This document shows, one piece after another, positions 46,491 to 59,200 of a stretch of DNA of 64,000 nt. Both the position numbers and the translations under genes were made by a program. Numbering within the stretch: position 1 is the stretch's first letter; each line of letters starts with the position of its first letter. The DNA comes from Bacillus sp. FSL H8-0547 (GTDB lineage Bacteria > Bacillota > Bacilli > Bacillales > Bacillaceae), in the NCBI GenBank assembly GCA_038002745.1, contig JBBODD010000001.1:1612001-1676000 (forward strand), given 5' to 3'. The notes beneath the pieces were generated by a model. The model ran no database searches. It had not been told where the DNA came from and worked only from the letters and a program-made list of their open reading frames with translations.

Positions 46491-48569
46491 TTATTCACCT
46501 TTATTTTTTTTGATAATTTCTTCAGAAATTGATTTTGGAACCTCTTCGTAGTGATCAAAGTGCATAGAGAATGTTCCGCGTCCTTGAGTGTTTGAACGAA
46601 GTGCAGTTGCATATCCAAACATTTCAGAAAGAGGTACCATAGCACGTACTACTTGAGCGTTTCCGCGAGCTTCCATACCTTCAACGCGACCGCGGCGAGA
46701 AGTGATATCACCCATGATATCTCCCATGTACTCATCAGGGATTACAACTTCAACCTTCATAACAGGCTCAAGAATAACAGGGTTACACTTAGATACAGCG
46801 TTTTTAAGTGCCATAGATGCAGCAATTTTAAACGCCATCTCACTTGAGTCAACATCATGGTAAGAACCGTCTACTAATGATGCTTTAACATCGATTAGAG
46901 GGTAGCCTGCAAGAACACCATTTTTCATGGAGTCTTCCAAGCCGGCTCCAACCGCTGGGATGTATTCACGAGGAACAACACCACCGACGATTTTGTTGTG
47001 GAACTCAAAGCCTTTTCCTTCTTCATTTGGTTCGAATTCGATCCAAACGTGTCCGAATTGACCGCGTCCACCGGATTGGCGTGCAAACTTACCTTCAACT
47101 TTCGCAGATCCGCGGAAAGTTTCACGGTAAGCAACCTGAGGAGCACCAACGTTAGCTTCAACTTTGAATTCACGTCTCATACGGTCAACAATGATATCAA
47201 GGTGAAGTTCACCCATACCAGAGATGATCGTTTGACCTGTTTCAGTATCAGTGTGAGCTTTGAATGTTGGATCTTCTTCAGAAAGCTTAGATAGAGCTGT
47301 AGACATTTTGTCTTGGTCAGCTTTTGATTTTGGCTCAACTGAAAGCGAGATAACCGGCTCTGGGAATTCCATTGATTCCAAGATAACAAGGCTCTTTTCA
47401 TCACATAGAGTATCACCAGTTGTAGTATCTTTAAGACCTACAGCAGCAGCGATGTCACCAGCATATACAGTAGAGATTTCCTCACGAGAGTTAGCATGCA
47501 TTTGCAGGATACGTCCTACACGCTCACGCTTGCCTTTCGTTGAGTTTTGTACGTAAGATCCAGAGTTTAGAACACCTGAATATACGCGGAAGAATGTAAG
47601 TTTCCCAACATAAGGGTCAGTCATAACTTTGAAAGCAAGTGCTGAGAAAGGACCCTCATCGCTTGATTCGCGAGTTACTTCTTCTTCAGTGTCAGGAGTG
47701 ATACCTTTGATTGCAGGTACATCAAGAGGTGATGGCAGGTAATCAAGAACTGCGTCAAGCATTAGCTGTACACCTTTGTTTTTAAATGCAGATCCGCAGA
47801 TAACTGGGTAGAATTCTACATTTACTGTACCTTTGCGGATTCCGGCTTTAAGCTCTTCAAGAGTAAGCTCTTCACCCTCAAGGTATTTCATCATAAGCTC
47901 TTCGTCAAGTTCAGCAACAGCTTCTACAAGCTTGCCGCGCCACTCTTCTGCAAGATCTTTATATTCTTCAGGAATTTCTTTTGCCTCAGAACGAGTTCCA
48001 AGATCATCTTCGTAGAAGTATGCTACGTTTTCTACAAGATCGATAATTCCTTCGAATTGATCTTCAGCACCGATTGGAAGCTGGATTGGATGAGCATTTG
48101 CTTCAAGACGGTCATGCAATGTTTTTACAGAGTATAAGAAATCTGCACCGATTTTATCCATTTTGTTAACGAATACTACACGCGGTACTCCGTAAGTTGT
48201 TGCCTGGCGCCATACTGTTTCAGTTTGAGGCTCAACACCTGATTGTGCATCAAGTACTGCTACAGCACCATCAAGTACACGAAGTGAACGTTCAACTTCA
48301 ACTGTGAAGTCTACGTGTCCAGGTGTATCGATGATGTTTACGCGATGGCCTTTCCACTGAGCAGTTGTAGCAGCAGAAGTGATCGTGATTCCACGCTCCT
48401 GCTCCTGCTCCATCCAGTCCATTTGAGACGCACCTTCGTGTGTCTCACCAATTTTGTGAATACGTCCAGTGTAGAAAAGTACACGTTCAGTAGTCGTCGT
48501 TTTACCGGCATCGATGTGAGCCATGATGCCGATATTACGAGTTTTGTCTAAGGAGAACTCTCTTGCCAT
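46491..48569 (-). CDS. fusA: Elongation factor G
   Basis: A 692-residue translocase GTPase. G1 is [11 protein letters not shown]3 DTPGHVDF and G4 NKMDKIGA; domains II to V follow, with [10 protein letters not shown] and the C-terminal [11 protein letters not shown]. Regions where fusidic acid resistance arises look wild type. It lies 59 bp after rpsG. Confidence 0.99.
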   Translation of the reverse strand: MAREFSLDKTRNIGIMAHIDAGKTTTTERVLFYTGRIHKIGETHEGASQMDWMEQEQERGITITSAATTAQWKGHRVNIIDTPGHVDFTVEVERSLRVLDGAVAVLDAQSGVEPQTETVWRQATTYGVPRVVFVNKMDKIGADFLYSVKTLHDRLEANAHPIQLPIGAEDQFEGIIDLVENVAYFYEDDLGTRSEAKEIPEEYKDLAEEWRGKLVEAVAELDEELMMKYLEGEELTLEELKAGIRKGTVNVEFYPVICGSAFKNKGVQLMLDAVLDYLPSPLDVPAIKGITPDTEEEVTRESSDEGPFSALAFKVMTDPYVGKLTFFRVYSGVLNSGSYVQNSTKGKRERVGRILQMHANSREEISTVYAGDIAAAVGLKDTTTGDTLCDEKSLVILESMEFPEPVISLSVEPKSKADQDKMSTALSKLSEEDPTFKAHTDTETGQTIISGMGELHLDIIVDRMRREFKVEANVGAPQVAYRETFRGSAKVEGKFARQSGGRGQFGHVWIEFEPNEEGKGFEFHNKIVGGVVPREYIPAVGAGLEDSMKNGVLAGYPLIDVKASLVDGSYHDVDSSEMAFKIAASMALKNAVSKCNPVILEPVMKVEVVIPDEYMGDIMGDITSRRGRVEGMEARGNAQVVRAMVPLSEMFGYATALRSNTQGRGTFSMHFDHYEEVPKSISEEIIKKNKGE

Positions 48570-48628
48570 TGGGGTCTTTTCTCCTTCCTTTTATAAGGAT
48601 TAGTATGGTTATTGGTTTATATTGAATC

Positions 48629-49099
48629 CTACCAGCGGTAGTGAGCGAATGCTTTGTTAGCTTCAGCCATTTTGTGAGTGTCTTCACGCTTCTTAACTGA
48701 TGAACCAGTGTTGTTCGCAGCATCAAGAATCTCATTAGCTAAACGCTCTTCCATCGTTTTCTCTCCGCGAAGACGAGCGTAGTTTACTAACCAGCGAAGA
48801 CCAAGAGTTGTACGGCGGTCAGGGCGAACTTCAACAGGTACTTGATAGTTTGCTCCACCAACACGACGAGCTCTTACCTCAAGAACTGGCATGATGTTTT
48901 TAAGTGCTTGCTCGAACACTTCAATTGCTTCTTTACCTGAACGCTCTTTCACGATGTCAAAAGCAGTGTAAAGAATAGTTTGTGCTTTACCTCTCTTACC
49001 GTCAACCATAATTCTGTTGATTAGACGACTAACAAGCTTTGAGTTGTAAAGTGGATCTGGCAATACGTCTCTTTTTGTAACAGGACCTTTACGTGGCAT
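48629..49099 (-). CDS. rpsG: 30S ribosomal protein S7
   Basis: A 156-residue primary assembly protein of the 30S head, at the E site. [16 protein letters not shown] start was chosen over an ATG six codons earlier that lies within the ribosome binding site. In E. coli it is the str operon repressor; between rpsL and rpsG here a CTTAAGT/ACTTAAG inverted repeat could play such a role. Confidence 0.98.
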   Translation of the reverse strand: MPRKGPVTKRDVLPDPLYNSKLVSRLINRIMVDGKRGKAQTILYTAFDIVKERSGKEAIEVFEQALKNIMPVLEVRARRVGGANYQVPVEVRPDRRTTLGLRWLVNYARLRGEKTMEERLANEILDAANNTGSSVKKREDTHKMAEANKAFAHYRW

Positions 49100-49150
49100 G
49101 TTATATCCTCCCTTCATGCGATATACTTAAGTGATATATGACTTAAGGCA

Positions 49151-49597
<447 letters not shown>

Positions 49598-49630
49598 TTA
49601 ATACCACACATCCAGGTGGTTCATATTTGG

Positions 49631-49676
49631 GCAAAAACAAAGTTTTTGCAGAGAGTTTATCACTCTTGGCAAAAAC
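49631..49676 (-). terminator. Terminator or attenuator between rplGB and rpsL
   Basis: On the minus strand GTTTTTGC pairs with GCAAAAAC (8 bp), with a second inner stem AGAGT/ACTCT across a 2x2 internal loop, and is followed by TTTGTTTTTG. A second GTTTTTGC copy just downstream can pair with the same GCAAAAAC, giving an alternative hairpin. Confidence 0.65.
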
Positions 49677-49681
49677 GGTTT

Positions 49682-49930
49682 TTAATTGATAATAGCTACA
49701 GTTACGGCTCCGACTTCTATTCCGCAAGCTTTTCCAAGCTTTTTCATAGAGTCGACCATGTGAAGGGAAACGTTCTTCTGTTCTGCAAGTTCAATGACTG
49801 GTTTAACAATCCTTTGATCTGCATCTTCAGCAACAACCAGTTCCTTTACCTGGCCAAGCTTTAGAGCTTTTACTGTTTGCTTCGTACCAACAATTACTTT
49901 ATGTGCCTGCGATACTTTTTCATAAGACAT
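49682..49930 (-). CDS. rplGB: Ribosomal protein L7Ae family protein (YbxF)
   Basis: An 82-residue K-turn binding protein of the L7Ae/L30e family. In B. subtilis YbxF associates with ribosomes in exponential phase. The core [39 protein letters not shown] matches the K-turn binding surface. The start ([11 protein letters not shown]) has GGAGG at seven bases; the extension upstream lacks a site. It has its own promoter after rpoC. Confidence 0.95.
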   Translation of the reverse strand: MSYEKVSQAHKVIVGTKQTVKALKLGQVKELVVAEDADQRIVKPVIELAEQKNVSLHMVDSMKKLGKACGIEVGAVTVAIIN

Positions 49931-49977
49931 ATAAATACATCCTCCAAAGCAACAGGTTTTAATTAAGCACCTAGGAT

Positions 49978-50006
49978 ATACTAACATCGTAAGAGATGGA
50001 TGTCAA
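49978..50006 (-). promoter_or_regulatory. Promoter of rplGB (and possibly the str operon)
   Basis: TTGACA (50001-50006), 17-bp spacer, TAGTAT (49978-49983), about 50 bp before the rplGB ATG and after the rpoC stop. Confidence 0.75.
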
Positions 50007-50056
50007 CCAGATCAGTGAAACATTTTTCTGGATTCACCCATCTCTTCTTCAGTTAG

Positions 50057-53000
50057 TTATTCTGCAGGTATTGTTTCACCTTCGGGCTGTGTACGCGGAA
50101 TCGGATTAACGCGTCTGTAGCGCTGCATTCCTGTTCCGGCAGGTACAAGCTTACCGATGATTACATTTTCTTTCAGACCAAGAAGTTCATCACGTTTTCC
50201 TTTGATTGCAGCATCTGTCAGGACACGAGTTGTTTCCTGGAACGATGCAGCAGAAAGGAATGAATCTGTTTCAAGAGAAGCTTTCGTGATACCAAGAAGG
50301 ATCGGACGTCCTGTAGCAGGGCGCTTGCCGTCAAGAAGCACTTTCTTGTTGGCATCCGTAAATTGGTGAACATCAAGCAATGTGCCCGGCAATACATCTG
50401 TATCTCCAGCATCCATTACTCTTACTTTGCGAAGCATCTGGCGAACCATTACTTCTACGTGTTTGTCACCGATTTCTACCCCTTGCATGCGATATACTTT
50501 CTGCACTTCACGAAGCAGGTATTCCTGAACAGACGTGAGATCTGTCACCTTGAGCAATTCTTTAGGATCAATCGAACCTTCAGTCAGCTCCTGGCCGTGT
50601 CTGATCTGGTCTCCTTCAGCAACTTTCAATCTTGCGTTGTAAGCAGCTGTGTACGTGCGTGTTTCAACGTCGCCTTTGATGACGATTTCCTGCTGTCTGT
50701 CGCGCACTTCATTAATCTCAACAACAACACCGTCAATTTCGGAAATTGTCGCCTGACCTTTAGGGTTACGCGCTTCGAACAGCTCCTGAATACGAGGCAA
50801 ACCTTGAGTGATGTCGTCTCCGGCAACACCGCCTGTATGGAACGTACGCATTGTAAGCTGAGTTCCCGGCTCACCGATTGACTGGGCAGCGATGATACCA
50901 ACTGCTTCTCCCACTTCAACTTCTGTTCCGGTAGCAAGATTGCGTCCATAGCATTTTTTACATACGCCGTGGCGTGTGTTACACGTAAATGCAGAACGGA
51001 TCCAGACTTCCTCAATACCCAATTCCACAATTGTATGAGCAAGATCTTCTGTAATCAGATCATTTTCCTCAACAATCACTTCACCTGTTTCAGGATGTTT
51101 CAGCGTTTTGCGGGCATAGCGTCCGATAAGACGCTCTTCAAGATGCTCGATAATTTCTGTTCCCTCTTTAATTGAACGTGTCAGAATTCCGCGGTCAGTT
51201 CCGCAGTCTTCATCACGGATGATAACATCCTGGGCAACGTCAACAAGACGTCTTGTCAAGTAACCTGAGTCAGCTGTCTTAAGGGCTGTATCCGCAAGAC
51301 CTTTACGGGCACCATGCGTAGAGATAAAGTACTCAAGAACTGTTAGGCCTTCACGGAAACTTGATTTGATCGGAAGTTCGATAATACGTCCGGCCGGGTT
51401 GGCCATCAGTCCGCGCATTCCGGCAAGCTGCGTAAAGTTAGATGCGTTACCACGGGCTCCGGAATCACTCATCATAAAGATTGGGTTGCGTTTATCCAGG
51501 GAAGCCATCAGCTTGCCTTGAATAACGTCTTTAGAAGCACTCCAGATAGAGATGACGCGTTCATAGCGCTCTTCCTCTGTAATGAGACCGCGTTTGAATT
51601 GCTTAAGAACATTATCAACTTTAGCCTGAGCTTCTTTAAGGATTTCTTCTTTTTCCCGAAGTACGATGATGTCAGACACACCAACCGTAATACCGGCTTT
51701 TGTAGAATATCTGAAACCAAGATCCTTCATGCGGTCAAGCATTTTGGATGTTTCGGTAATATGGAATTTCTTAAAGATTTCAGCAATGATCTTACCAAGA
51801 ATTCCTTTTTTGAACGGAGAAATAACCTCCTGGCTCTGGATGAATTCTTTGACATTCACATTTGCATCAATAAAGAATTTTTCCGGTGTTTCATCTTCAA
51901 TGTTGCTCTTCGTCGGTTCATTCATGTATGGGAATGAAGGAGGAAGAATTTCATTGAAGATCAATTTTCCGACTGTTGTTACAAGAAGCTTTTTGCGCTG
52001 CTCATCTGTAAATGATTCATTTGGCAGAGAGCTTGCTTGAACAGCAATACGGGTATGAAGATGCACATAGCCGTTCTGATAGGCAAGAAGTGCTTCATTT
52101 GTATCTTTAAAGACCATACCTTCACCAACAGCACCTTCGCGCTCAAGTGTCAGGTAGTAGTTTCCAAGAACCATATCCTGAGAAGGTGTAACAACCGGCT
52201 TACCATCCTTAGGATTCAGGATGTTCTGCGCTGCAAGCATAAGGATTCGGGCCTCTGCCTGAGCTTCAGCTGAAAGCGGTACGTGAACCGCCATTTGGTC
52301 ACCATCAAAGTCAGCGTTGTAAGCTGTACATACAAGAGGGTGAAGGCGGATTGCGCGTCCTTCTACAAGTGTTGGTTCGAATGCCTGAATACCAAGTCTG
52401 TGAAGAGTCGGTGCGCGGTTTAACAGCACTGGGTGCTCGCGGATAACAGACTCTAATACATCCCATACTTCAGGAGATACGCGTTCTATTTTACGCTTTG
52501 CACTTTTAATATTGTGTGCAAGGCCTTTTTCAACAAGCTCCTTCATCACGAAAGGCTTGAAAAGTTCAAGTGCCATTTCCTTAGGAAGTCCGCATTGGTA
52601 CATTTTCAGGTTTGGACCTACAACAATAACCGAACGGCCTGAATAGTCAACACGTTTTCCAAGAAGGTTCTGACGGAAACGTCCCTGTTTTCCTTTCAGC
52701 ATGTGTGAAAGTGATTTAAGCGGACGGTTACCCGGTCCGGTTACAGGACGGCCGCGGCGTCCGTTATCAATTAATGCATCGACCGCTTCCTGAAGCATGC
52801 GCTTTTCATTTTGAACGATGATGCTCGGGGCACCAAGGTCCAATAGACGCTTTAAGCGGTTATTGCGGTTAATGACACGGCGGTAAAGGTCATTCAAGTC
52901 AGACGTTGCAAAACGTCCGCCGTCAAGCTGAACCATCGGGCGCAGCTCAGGAGGAATAACCGGAAGCACATCAAGGATCATCCATGATGGCTCATTTCCT

Positions 53001-53656
53001 GAGTTACGGAATGCTTCAAGCACTTCAAGGCGCTTGATCGCACGTGTTCTGCGCTGTCCCTGTGACGTTTTAAGCTCTTCTTTAAGCTGATCTACCTCTT
53101 TATCAAGGTCAATGTCTGAAAGAAGCTTCTTGATCGCCTCTGCCCCCATTGCAGCCTGGAACGATGAGCTGTATTTGTCACGGTAAGCACGGTATTCTTT
53201 CTCGGAAAGAAGCTGTTTCTTTTCAAGAGGCGTATCGCCGGTTTCCGTTACGACGTAAGAAGCAAAATAGATAACTTCTTCGAGAGCACGAGGTGACATG
53301 TCAAGAACAAGTCCCATGCGGCTCGGGATCCCTTTGAAATACCAAATGTGTGAGACTGGGGCAGCAAGCTCAATGTGCCCCATACGCTCACGGCGAACCT
53401 TTGCACGAGTCACTTCGACTCCGCATCGGTCACAGACTACGCCTTTATAGCGTACTCGTTTGTATTTTCCGCAATGACATTCCCAGTCCTTTGTAGGACC
53501 GAAAATGCGCTCACAGAATAAACCGTCTTTTTCTGGTTTTAATGTACGATAGTTAATCGTTTCTGGTTTCTTCACTTCACCGAATGACCACGAGCGGATT
53601 TTATCGGGTGATGCGAGACCGATGTTCATATACTCAAAGTTATTTACATCTAGCAA
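50057..53656 (-). CDS. rpoC: DNA-directed RNA polymerase subunit beta'
   Basis: The 1199-residue largest subunit. The N-terminal zinc ribbon has [19 protein letters not shown]; the catalytic triad of Asp lies in NADFDGD; the bridge helix and trigger loop segments ([34 protein letters not shown]) are conserved, and a second four-Cys zinc site is near CGTDRG and [11 protein letters not shown]. It starts with TTG ([13 protein letters not shown]), with GGGAGG eight bases upstream, 46 bp after rpoB. Confidence 0.99.
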   Translation of the reverse strand: MLDVNNFEYMNIGLASPDKIRSWSFGEVKKPETINYRTLKPEKDGLFCERIFGPTKDWECHCGKYKRVRYKGVVCDRCGVEVTRAKVRRERMGHIELAAPVSHIWYFKGIPSRMGLVLDMSPRALEEVIYFASYVVTETGDTPLEKKQLLSEKEYRAYRDKYSSSFQAAMGAEAIKKLLSDIDLDKEVDQLKEELKTSQGQRRTRAIKRLEVLEAFRNSGNEPSWMILDVLPVIPPELRPMVQLDGGRFATSDLNDLYRRVINRNNRLKRLLDLGAPSIIVQNEKRMLQEAVDALIDNGRRGRPVTGPGNRPLKSLSHMLKGKQGRFRQNLLGKRVDYSGRSVIVVGPNLKMYQCGLPKEMALELFKPFVMKELVEKGLAHNIKSAKRKIERVSPEVWDVLESVIREHPVLLNRAPTLHRLGIQAFEPTLVEGRAIRLHPLVCTAYNADFDGDQMAVHVPLSAEAQAEARILMLAAQNILNPKDGKPVVTPSQDMVLGNYYLTLEREGAVGEGMVFKDTNEALLAYQNGYVHLHTRIAVQASSLPNESFTDEQRKKLLVTTVGKLIFNEILPPSFPYMNEPTKSNIEDETPEKFFIDANVNVKEFIQSQEVISPFKKGILGKIIAEIFKKFHITETSKMLDRMKDLGFRYSTKAGITVGVSDIIVLREKEEILKEAQAKVDNVLKQFKRGLITEEERYERVISIWSASKDVIQGKLMASLDKRNPIFMMSDSGARGNASNFTQLAGMRGLMANPAGRIIELPIKSSFREGLTVLEYFISTHGARKGLADTALKTADSGYLTRRLVDVAQDVIIRDEDCGTDRGILTRSIKEGTEIIEHLEERLIGRYARKTLKHPETGEVIVEENDLITEDLAHTIVELGIEEVWIRSAFTCNTRHGVCKKCYGRNLATGTEVEVGEAVGIIAAQSIGEPGTQLTMRTFHTGGVAGDDITQGLPRIQELFEARNPKGQATISEIDGVVVEINEVRDRQQEIVIKGDVETRTYTAAYNARLKVAEGDQIRHGQELTEGSIDPKELLKVTDLTSVQEYLLREVQKVYRMQGVEIGDKHVEVMVRQMLRKVRVMDAGDTDVLPGTLLDVHQFTDANKKVLLDGKRPATGRPILLGITKASLETDSFLSAASFQETTRVLTDAAIKGKRDELLGLKENVIIGKLVPAGTGMQRYRRVNPIPRTQPEGETIPAE

Positions 53657-53702
53657 GGGGCCTACCTCCCTTTTCGTCTTCAGGTTTTACCCTTATTGCT
53701 TA

Positions 53703-56700
53703 CTATTCTTTCGTAACTGCGTCTTTTTCTTTTTCCATTGCTGCTGATGAAAGATCATCCGGCTGATCATTCAGGGATAAACCTTCTGACTGCTGTCCTT
53801 CTTCATCGTCTTCAAGATCTCTCATTTCGATTTCCTGTTCATCGCCTGAAAGAATCTTAACGTCCATACCTAAACTTTGAAGTTCTTTGATCAATACTTT
53901 GAATGACTCTGGAACTCCCGGCTCCGGTACATTTTCGCCTTTGACAATTGCTTCATACGTTTTAACACGTCCGACAACGTCATCTGACTTAACAGTAAGA
54001 ATTTCCTGAAGAGTATAAGCAGCGCCATAAGCTTCAAGCGCCCATACTTCCATCTCTCCAAAACGCTGTCCGCCGAACTGGGCTTTACCGCCAAGAGGCT
54101 GCTGCGTAACAAGTGAGTATGGACCTGTTGAACGGGCATGTAATTTATCGTCTACCATGTGGGCAAGTTTGATCATGTACATGATTCCAACTGATACACG
54201 GTTATCAAACGGTTCACCTGTACGGCCGTCGTAAAGGACGGTTTTGGCATCTCGCGCCATACCGGCTTCTTCAAGCGTTGACCATACATCTTCTTCACGG
54301 GCGCCATCAAATACCGGGGATGCTACATGCATGCCGAGTTTGCGCGCTGCCATTCCAAGATGAAGCTCAAGCACCTGACCGATGTTCATACGGGATGGTA
54401 CACCAAGCGGGTTAAGCATGATATCAACCGGAGTTCCGTCTGGAAGATAAGGCATATCTTCTTCAGGAAGGATTCTTGAGATAACCCCTTTGTTACCATG
54501 GCGTCCGGCCATTTTATCGCCTTCAGAAATTTTACGCTTCTGAACGATATAAGCGCGGACAAGCTGGTTTACGCCAGGTGGGAGCTCATCGCCGTCTTCG
54601 CGGTTGAATACTTTTACATCAAGAACGATTCCGCCGCCTCCGTGAGGAACACGAAGGGAAGTATCGCGGACTTCTCTTGCTTTTTCACCAAAGATTGCAT
54701 GAAGCAGACGTTCCTCGGCTGTCAGTTCCGTAACCCCTTTAGGCGTTACTTTACCAACAAGCAGGTCTCCGTCTTTTACTTCTGCACCGACACGGATAAT
54801 ACCGCGGTCATCAAGATTGCGAAGGGCATCTTCCCCTACGTTCGGGATGTCGCGCGTAATTTCTTCCGGTCCAAGCTTTGTATCACGGGATTCTGATTCA
54901 TATTCTTCAATATGAATAGACGTGTATACATCATCTTTTACAAGACGTCTGCTCATGATGATGGCATCTTCATAGTTGTAGCCGTCCCATGTCATGAATG
55001 CAACCATTACGTTGCGTCCAAGTGCAAGTTCGCCTAGTTCCATAGAAGGTCCGTCAGCAAGGATTTCGCCTTTTACAACTTCATCGCCAACACTTACAAT
55101 CGGACGCTGGTTGTAGCAAGTACCTTGGTTAGAACGGATGAACTTCAGGAGGCTGTACTTATCAAGGTTGCCTTTTGTTTTAACGCCGTCCACATCTTCA
55201 TAGCGGCGCACCCAGATGTTTTTAGCTTCAACTTTCTCAACAACACCAGGGAACTTACAGATGACAGCAGCACCCGAATCTTTTCCTGATACATACTCCA
55301 TGCCTGTTCCGACAATTGGAGATTCAGGATTCATAAGCGGAACTGCCTGACGCTGCATGTTCGCTCCCATTAGGGCACGGTTGGAGTCATCGTTTTCAAG
55401 GAACGGAATACATGCTGTCGCTGCAGATACAACCTGCTTTGGAGATACATCCATGTAGTCCATTCTGTCACGTGACATGACCGTGTTTTCACCGCGGAAA
55501 CGGGAAACGATATCTTCATCAAGGAAAGAGCCGTCATCAGCAAGGCGTGCGTTCGCCTGTGCGACTACATAGTTATCCTCTTCATCTGCTGTCAGATAAT
55601 CAATTCGTGCAGTTACTTTGCCGGTCTCCGGGTCAACGCGTCTGTACGGCGTTTCAATGAAACCGAAACGGTTTACTTTTGCATACGAAGACAGGGAGTT
55701 GATCAGACCGATGTTCGGTCCCTCAGGAGTTTCGATCGGACACATGCGGCCGTAGTGAGAGTAGTGAACGTCACGGACTTCAAAGCCTGCGCGCTCACGC
55801 GTCAAACCACCGGGTCCAAGTGCAGAAAGACGGCGTTTATGCGTTAATTCAGCAAGCGGATTCGTCTGATCCATGAACTGGGAAAGCTGTGAGCTTCCGA
55901 AGAACTCTTTAATGGATGCAATAACAGGACGAATGTTAATAAGCTGCTGAGGTGTAATTGTATTTGTATCCTGAATCGACATTCTCTCGCGGACAACACG
56001 CTCCATACGGGAAAGTCCGATTCGGAATTGGTTTTGAAGGAGTTCTCCTACAGAACGAAGACGGCGGTTCCCAAGATGGTCGATGTCGTCTGTATCCCCA
56101 ACTCCATGCAGCAGGTTGAAGAAGTAGCTGATAGAAGAAAGGATATCTGCAGGCGTGATGTTTTTCACATTTTCTTCAACATAAGCATTGCTGATTACGT
56201 TAATGACTTTTTCGCCTTCTTGATCGATTGGAGCATAGATTTTAACGGACTGAAGCGTCACATCTTCTTCTACTACTCCGCCTGATGGCGTGATGGTTTT
56301 AAAGCCGACGCCGCTCTCAAGGTTCGGAATGATCCGGTCAAGTGTGCGTCTATCAATTAACGTATCTTTTTCTGCAATGATTTCGCCAGTTTCAGGGTCT
56401 ACTAACGTTTCAGCAAGACGCTGGTTGAACAGGCGGTTTTTAATGTGAAGCTTTTTATTGATTTTGTAGCGTCCGACACTCGCAAGGTCATAGCGCTTCG
56501 GATCAAAGAAACGGGAATCCAGAAGGCTTTTTGCATTATCGACAGTCGGCGGCTCGCCCGGGCGCAGACGCTCGTAGATTTCAAGAAGAGCTTTCTCTGT
56601 GCTCTCTGTGTTGTCTTTATCAAGCGTATTGCGAAGGTATTCGTTTTCTCCGAAAAGATCAACGATTTCCTGATCAGAACCAAAGCCGAGAGCGCGCAAA

Positions 56701-57284
56701 AGAACCGTTACCGGCAGTTTCCGAGTGCGATCAATGCGCACATATGCAACATCTTTAGCATCTGTTTCGTACTCTAACCAGGCACCACGGTTTGGAATAA
56801 CAGTAGCAGTAAAGCCTTTTTTACCATTTTTATCGACTTTTCCGCTGTAATAAACACTTGGTGAACGAACAAGCTGTGATACGATAACGCGCTCAGCGCC
56901 GTTGATCACGAACGTGCCTGTCTCAGTCATCAATGGGAAGTCACCCATGAATACATCCTGATCTTTCACTTCACCAGTTTCTTTGTTAATTAAACGCACC
57001 TTTACACGAAGCGGTGCAGAATAGGTAACATCGCGCTCTTTGGATTCCTCTACTGAATATTTAGGATCACCTAAACTGTAATCAATAAATTCCAGCGAGA
57101 GGTTACCAGTGAAGTCCTCAATTGGAGAGATGTCCGTGAACATTTCTCTGAGGCCCTCATCAAGAAACCACTGATAGGAAGCGGTTTGAATCTCGATAAG
57201 ATTTGGTAATTCTAACACTTCACTAATGCGTGCATAACTTCTGCGTTGGCGGTGTCGTCCATACTGAACTAGTTGACCTGTCAA
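53703..57284 (-). CDS. rpoB: DNA-directed RNA polymerase subunit beta
   Basis: The 1193-residue second largest subunit. The start is TTG ([16 protein letters not shown]) with AGGGGTGA five to six bases upstream; a GTG three codons earlier sits on that site. The length then equals that of B. subtilis. The rifampicin pocket [27 protein letters not shown]-region is wild type at the common resistance positions. The C-terminal tail is acidic and low in complexity (about 1150-1193). It is expressed from a promoter in the 259-bp gap after ybxB. Confidence 0.99.
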   Translation of the reverse strand: MTGQLVQYGRHRQRRSYARISEVLELPNLIEIQTASYQWFLDEGLREMFTDISPIEDFTGNLSLEFIDYSLGDPKYSVEESKERDVTYSAPLRVKVRLINKETGEVKDQDVFMGDFPLMTETGTFVINGAERVIVSQLVRSPSVYYSGKVDKNGKKGFTATVIPNRGAWLEYETDAKDVAYVRIDRTRKLPVTVLLRALGFGSDQEIVDLFGENEYLRNTLDKDNTESTEKALLEIYERLRPGEPPTVDNAKSLLDSRFFDPKRYDLASVGRYKINKKLHIKNRLFNQRLAETLVDPETGEIIAEKDTLIDRRTLDRIIPNLESGVGFKTITPSGGVVEEDVTLQSVKIYAPIDQEGEKVINVISNAYVEENVKNITPADILSSISYFFNLLHGVGDTDDIDHLGNRRLRSVGELLQNQFRIGLSRMERVVRERMSIQDTNTITPQQLINIRPVIASIKEFFGSSQLSQFMDQTNPLAELTHKRRLSALGPGGLTRERAGFEVRDVHYSHYGRMCPIETPEGPNIGLINSLSSYAKVNRFGFIETPYRRVDPETGKVTARIDYLTADEEDNYVVAQANARLADDGSFLDEDIVSRFRGENTVMSRDRMDYMDVSPKQVVSAATACIPFLENDDSNRALMGANMQRQAVPLMNPESPIVGTGMEYVSGKDSGAAVICKFPGVVEKVEAKNIWVRRYEDVDGVKTKGNLDKYSLLKFIRSNQGTCYNQRPIVSVGDEVVKGEILADGPSMELGELALGRNVMVAFMTWDGYNYEDAIIMSRRLVKDDVYTSIHIEEYESESRDTKLGPEEITRDIPNVGEDALRNLDDRGIIRVGAEVKDGDLLVGKVTPKGVTELTAEERLLHAIFGEKAREVRDTSLRVPHGGGGIVLDVKVFNREDGDELPPGVNQLVRAYIVQKRKISEGDKMAGRHGNKGVISRILPEEDMPYLPDGTPVDIMLNPLGVPSRMNIGQVLELHLGMAARKLGMHVASPVFDGAREEDVWSTLEEAGMARDAKTVLYDGRTGEPFDNRVSVGIMYMIKLAHMVDDKLHARSTGPYSLVTQQPLGGKAQFGGQRFGEMEVWALEAYGAAYTLQEILTVKSDDVVGRVKTYEAIVKGENVPEPGVPESFKVLIKELQSLGMDVKILSGDEQEIEMRDLEDDEEGQQSEGLSLNDQPDDLSSAAMEKEKDAVTKE

Positions 57285-57391
57285 CTGCTTCACCCCTCAA
57301 ATCAAGCGTAATAGAACTTGTAATATGTATCCGCAAATGAATCTAGCAGCTGCCAATACACATACAAGGAGAAAACAAAAATAAAAAGGTC

Positions 57392-57419
57392 TCTATAATT
57401 AGAAAACCACTTTTGTCAA
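57392..57419 (-). promoter_or_regulatory. Promoter of rpoB-rpoC
   Basis: Perfect TTGACA (57414-57419), 16-bp spacer, TATAGA (57392-57397), about 100 bp before rpoB. Confidence 0.7.
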
Positions 57420-57518
57420 ACGTGCTATTGATTTTAACATCTTTTCCATTTGTCCTATATTTATACATTTCATTCAAAAAAATAGAGACTTATGGAATAT
57501 ATATATTGGCATTTTATA

Positions 57519-57547
57519 ATGTTAACATAGGCAAAAATTCGAGTCAA
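57519..57547 (-). promoter_or_regulatory. Possible upstream promoter of rpoB
   Basis: TTGACT (57542-57547), 17-bp spacer, TAACAT (57519-57524), overlapping the end of ybxB. The long AT-rich leader downstream has a GTCTCTA/TAGAGAC pair (57484-57490 and 57389-57395). Confidence 0.4.
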
Positions 57548-58149
57548 TCTTTTTCTGCCCTGATAATATAGTAGCCTTTATCCTTTTTGACTGCAGCGAC
57601 ATCTTTAAACATTTCAGAAAGCTTGGCCATAGCAGACGGGGCACCTTGCTTTTTCTGAATAACCACCCATAGCTCTCCTCCCGGACAAAGAGAATGATAG
57701 CTTTTTTCAAAAATCTCGTGCACTGTTTTTTTCCCGGCACGGATTGGCGGATTGGTAAGGATAGCCGCGTATTTTTTTGAAGGATCAACATTTTCAAAAA
57801 GATTGCTTGTGCGGATACGGACATTTTTGACACCGTTCGCCTCTGCATTTTCTTTTGCAAGCTGGACTGCTCTTTCATTGATGTCAATCATATCAACTGT
57901 GCGGTCTCCGAATTCCTTCGCAAGTGCAATTCCTATCGGCCCGTAGCCGCAGCCGACATCAAGCAGATCACCATCTGTTTTTGGCAGAGCAAATGTATTG
58001 ATCAGCAGTCTTGATCCAAAGTCCACTTCGTTTTTGGAAAATACGCCGCGATCGCTTTGAAAATGAAAGGAATTCCCTCTTAACGTATATGTCCATGACT
58101 TACGGTCACTCAGAGCTTCCGGCTGCTGTGAATAGTAGTGATTTGTCAT
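57544..58149 (-). CDS. ybxB: Class I SAM-dependent methyltransferase YbxB (RsmC-like)
   Basis: A 201-residue methyltransferase of the RsmC/RlmG type (MTS family). Motif I is LDVGCGYGPIG (residues 63-73) and the catalytic motif is TNPPIRAG (near 132-139), which points to N2-guanine or similar base methylation of rRNA; the exact target in bacilli is not known to me. GGAGGGG precedes the ATG. It stands between rplL, after a terminator, and rpoB; a perfect TTGACA at 58219-58224 may belong to its promoter. Confidence 0.93.
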   Translation of the reverse strand: MTNHYYSQQPEALSDRKSWTYTLRGNSFHFQSDRGVFSKNEVDFGSRLLINTFALPKTDGDLLDVGCGYGPIGIALAKEFGDRTVDMIDINERAVQLAKENAEANGVKNVRIRTSNLFENVDPSKKYAAILTNPPIRAGKKTVHEIFEKSYHSLCPGGELWVVIQKKQGAPSAMAKLSEMFKDVAAVKKDKGYYIIRAEKD

Positions 58150-58228
58150 CTTTTCCCCTCCATGTTAAAGGAGTATACCTAAACAGGCAATCATTCATAC
58201 CTGCACGTTCGGACTTGCTGTCAAACGT

Positions 58229-58263
58229 GAAAAAAAAGCCCGCTGTTATTTCAAGCGAGCTTT
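58229..58263 (-). terminator. Terminator after rplL
   Basis: AAGCTCGC and GCGGGCTT (one G-U) form a stem with an 11-nt loop and eight T on the minus strand, 14 nt after the rplL stop. Confidence 0.88.
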
Positions 58264-58276
58264 GTCTTTTCAGGAA

Positions 58277-58642
58277 TTACTTAACTTCTACAGAAGCGCC
58301 AACTTCTTCAAGTTTGCCTTTGATTTCTTCAGCTTCTTCTTTAGCGATTCCTTCTTTGATAGCTTTTGGAGTGTTGTCAACTAGTTCTTTAGCTTCTTTC
58401 AAGCCAAGGCCAGTGATTTCACGTACAACTTTGATAACTTTGATTTTTTGTGCACCAGCGCTAGCAAGTACCACGTCAAATTCTGTTTGCTCAGCAGCAG
58501 CTTCGCCGCCAGCAGCGCCACCAGCCATTGCTACAGGAGCAGCTGCAGTTACGCCAAATTCTTCTTCGATTGCTTTAACTAAGTCGTTAAGTTCTAAAAC
58601 AGTCATTTCTTTAACTGCTTCAATGATTTGTTCTTTAGTCAT
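58277..58642 (-). CDS. rplL: 50S ribosomal protein L7/L12
   Basis: A 121-residue stalk protein that recruits translational GTPases; several dimers bind L10. N-terminal dimer domain, Ala/Gly-rich hinge ([19 protein letters not shown]) and C-terminal factor-binding domain with [12 protein letters not shown] are clear. It follows rplJ by 57 bp and is closed by a terminator. Confidence 0.99.
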   Translation of the reverse strand: MTKEQIIEAVKEMTVLELNDLVKAIEEEFGVTAAAPVAMAGGAAGGEAAAEQTEFDVVLASAGAQKIKVIKVVREITGLGLKEAKELVDNTPKAIKEGIAKEEAEEIKGKLEEVGASVEVK

Positions 58643-58699
58643 TGTATATTTCCTCCTTATAAACCTATTAGTTTTTTGTTTTGGTACGGGTGGATCAGA

Positions 58700-59200
58700 T
58701 TAAGCTCCCTGCTCTTCCTTTTGATCTGCAACTGCTTTAGCAGCAAGTGCAAGATTGCGCATTGGAGCTTGAAGTACGCTAAGCAACATAGAAAGCAAGC
58801 CTTCGCGTGATGGAAGATCTGCAAGAGCTTTAATTTGCTCTACTGTCGCAATGTTTCCTTCGATTACACCTGCTTTGATTTCTAACGCTTCATGCTTTTT
58901 AGCAAAGTCGTTAAGAATCTTAGCCGGAGCAACTACGTCGTCGTTACTGAATGCAATTGCATTTGGGCCTGTAAGGGCGTCATTAAGACCAGTAAGTTCA
59001 ACATTTTCAACTGCGCGGCGAGTCATTGTGTTTTTGTAAACTTTGAACTCGATGCCAGCATCACGAAGAGTTTTACGAAGTTCTGTTACTTCTGCAACTG
59101 TTAAACCGCGGTAGTCAACAACGATTGTCGTTTTGCTTTCGCGAAACTTAGCCGTAATGTCTTCTACGATGGATTTTTTTGTATCGATAGCGCTGCTCAT
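58700..59200 (-). CDS. rplJ: 50S ribosomal protein L10
   Basis: A 166-residue stalk base protein that binds 23S rRNA at the N terminus ([17 protein letters not shown]) and L7/L12 dimers through its C-terminal helix. L10, alone or with L7/L12, represses its own operon through the leader in front of it. ACAGGAGG upstream. Confidence 0.99.
   Translation of the reverse strand: MSSAIDTKKSIVEDITAKFRESKTTIVVDYRGLTVAEVTELRKTLRDAGIEFKVYKNTMTRRAVENVELTGLNDALTGPNAIAFSNDDVVAPAKILNDFAKKHEALEIKAGVIEGNIATVEQIKALADLPSREGLLSMLLSVLQAPMRNLALAAKAVADQKEEQGA

Noticed and set aside
55830-55900. Rifampicin resistance mutation in rpoB
   Set aside because: The pocket residues read as wild type by comparison with the known sensitive sequence.
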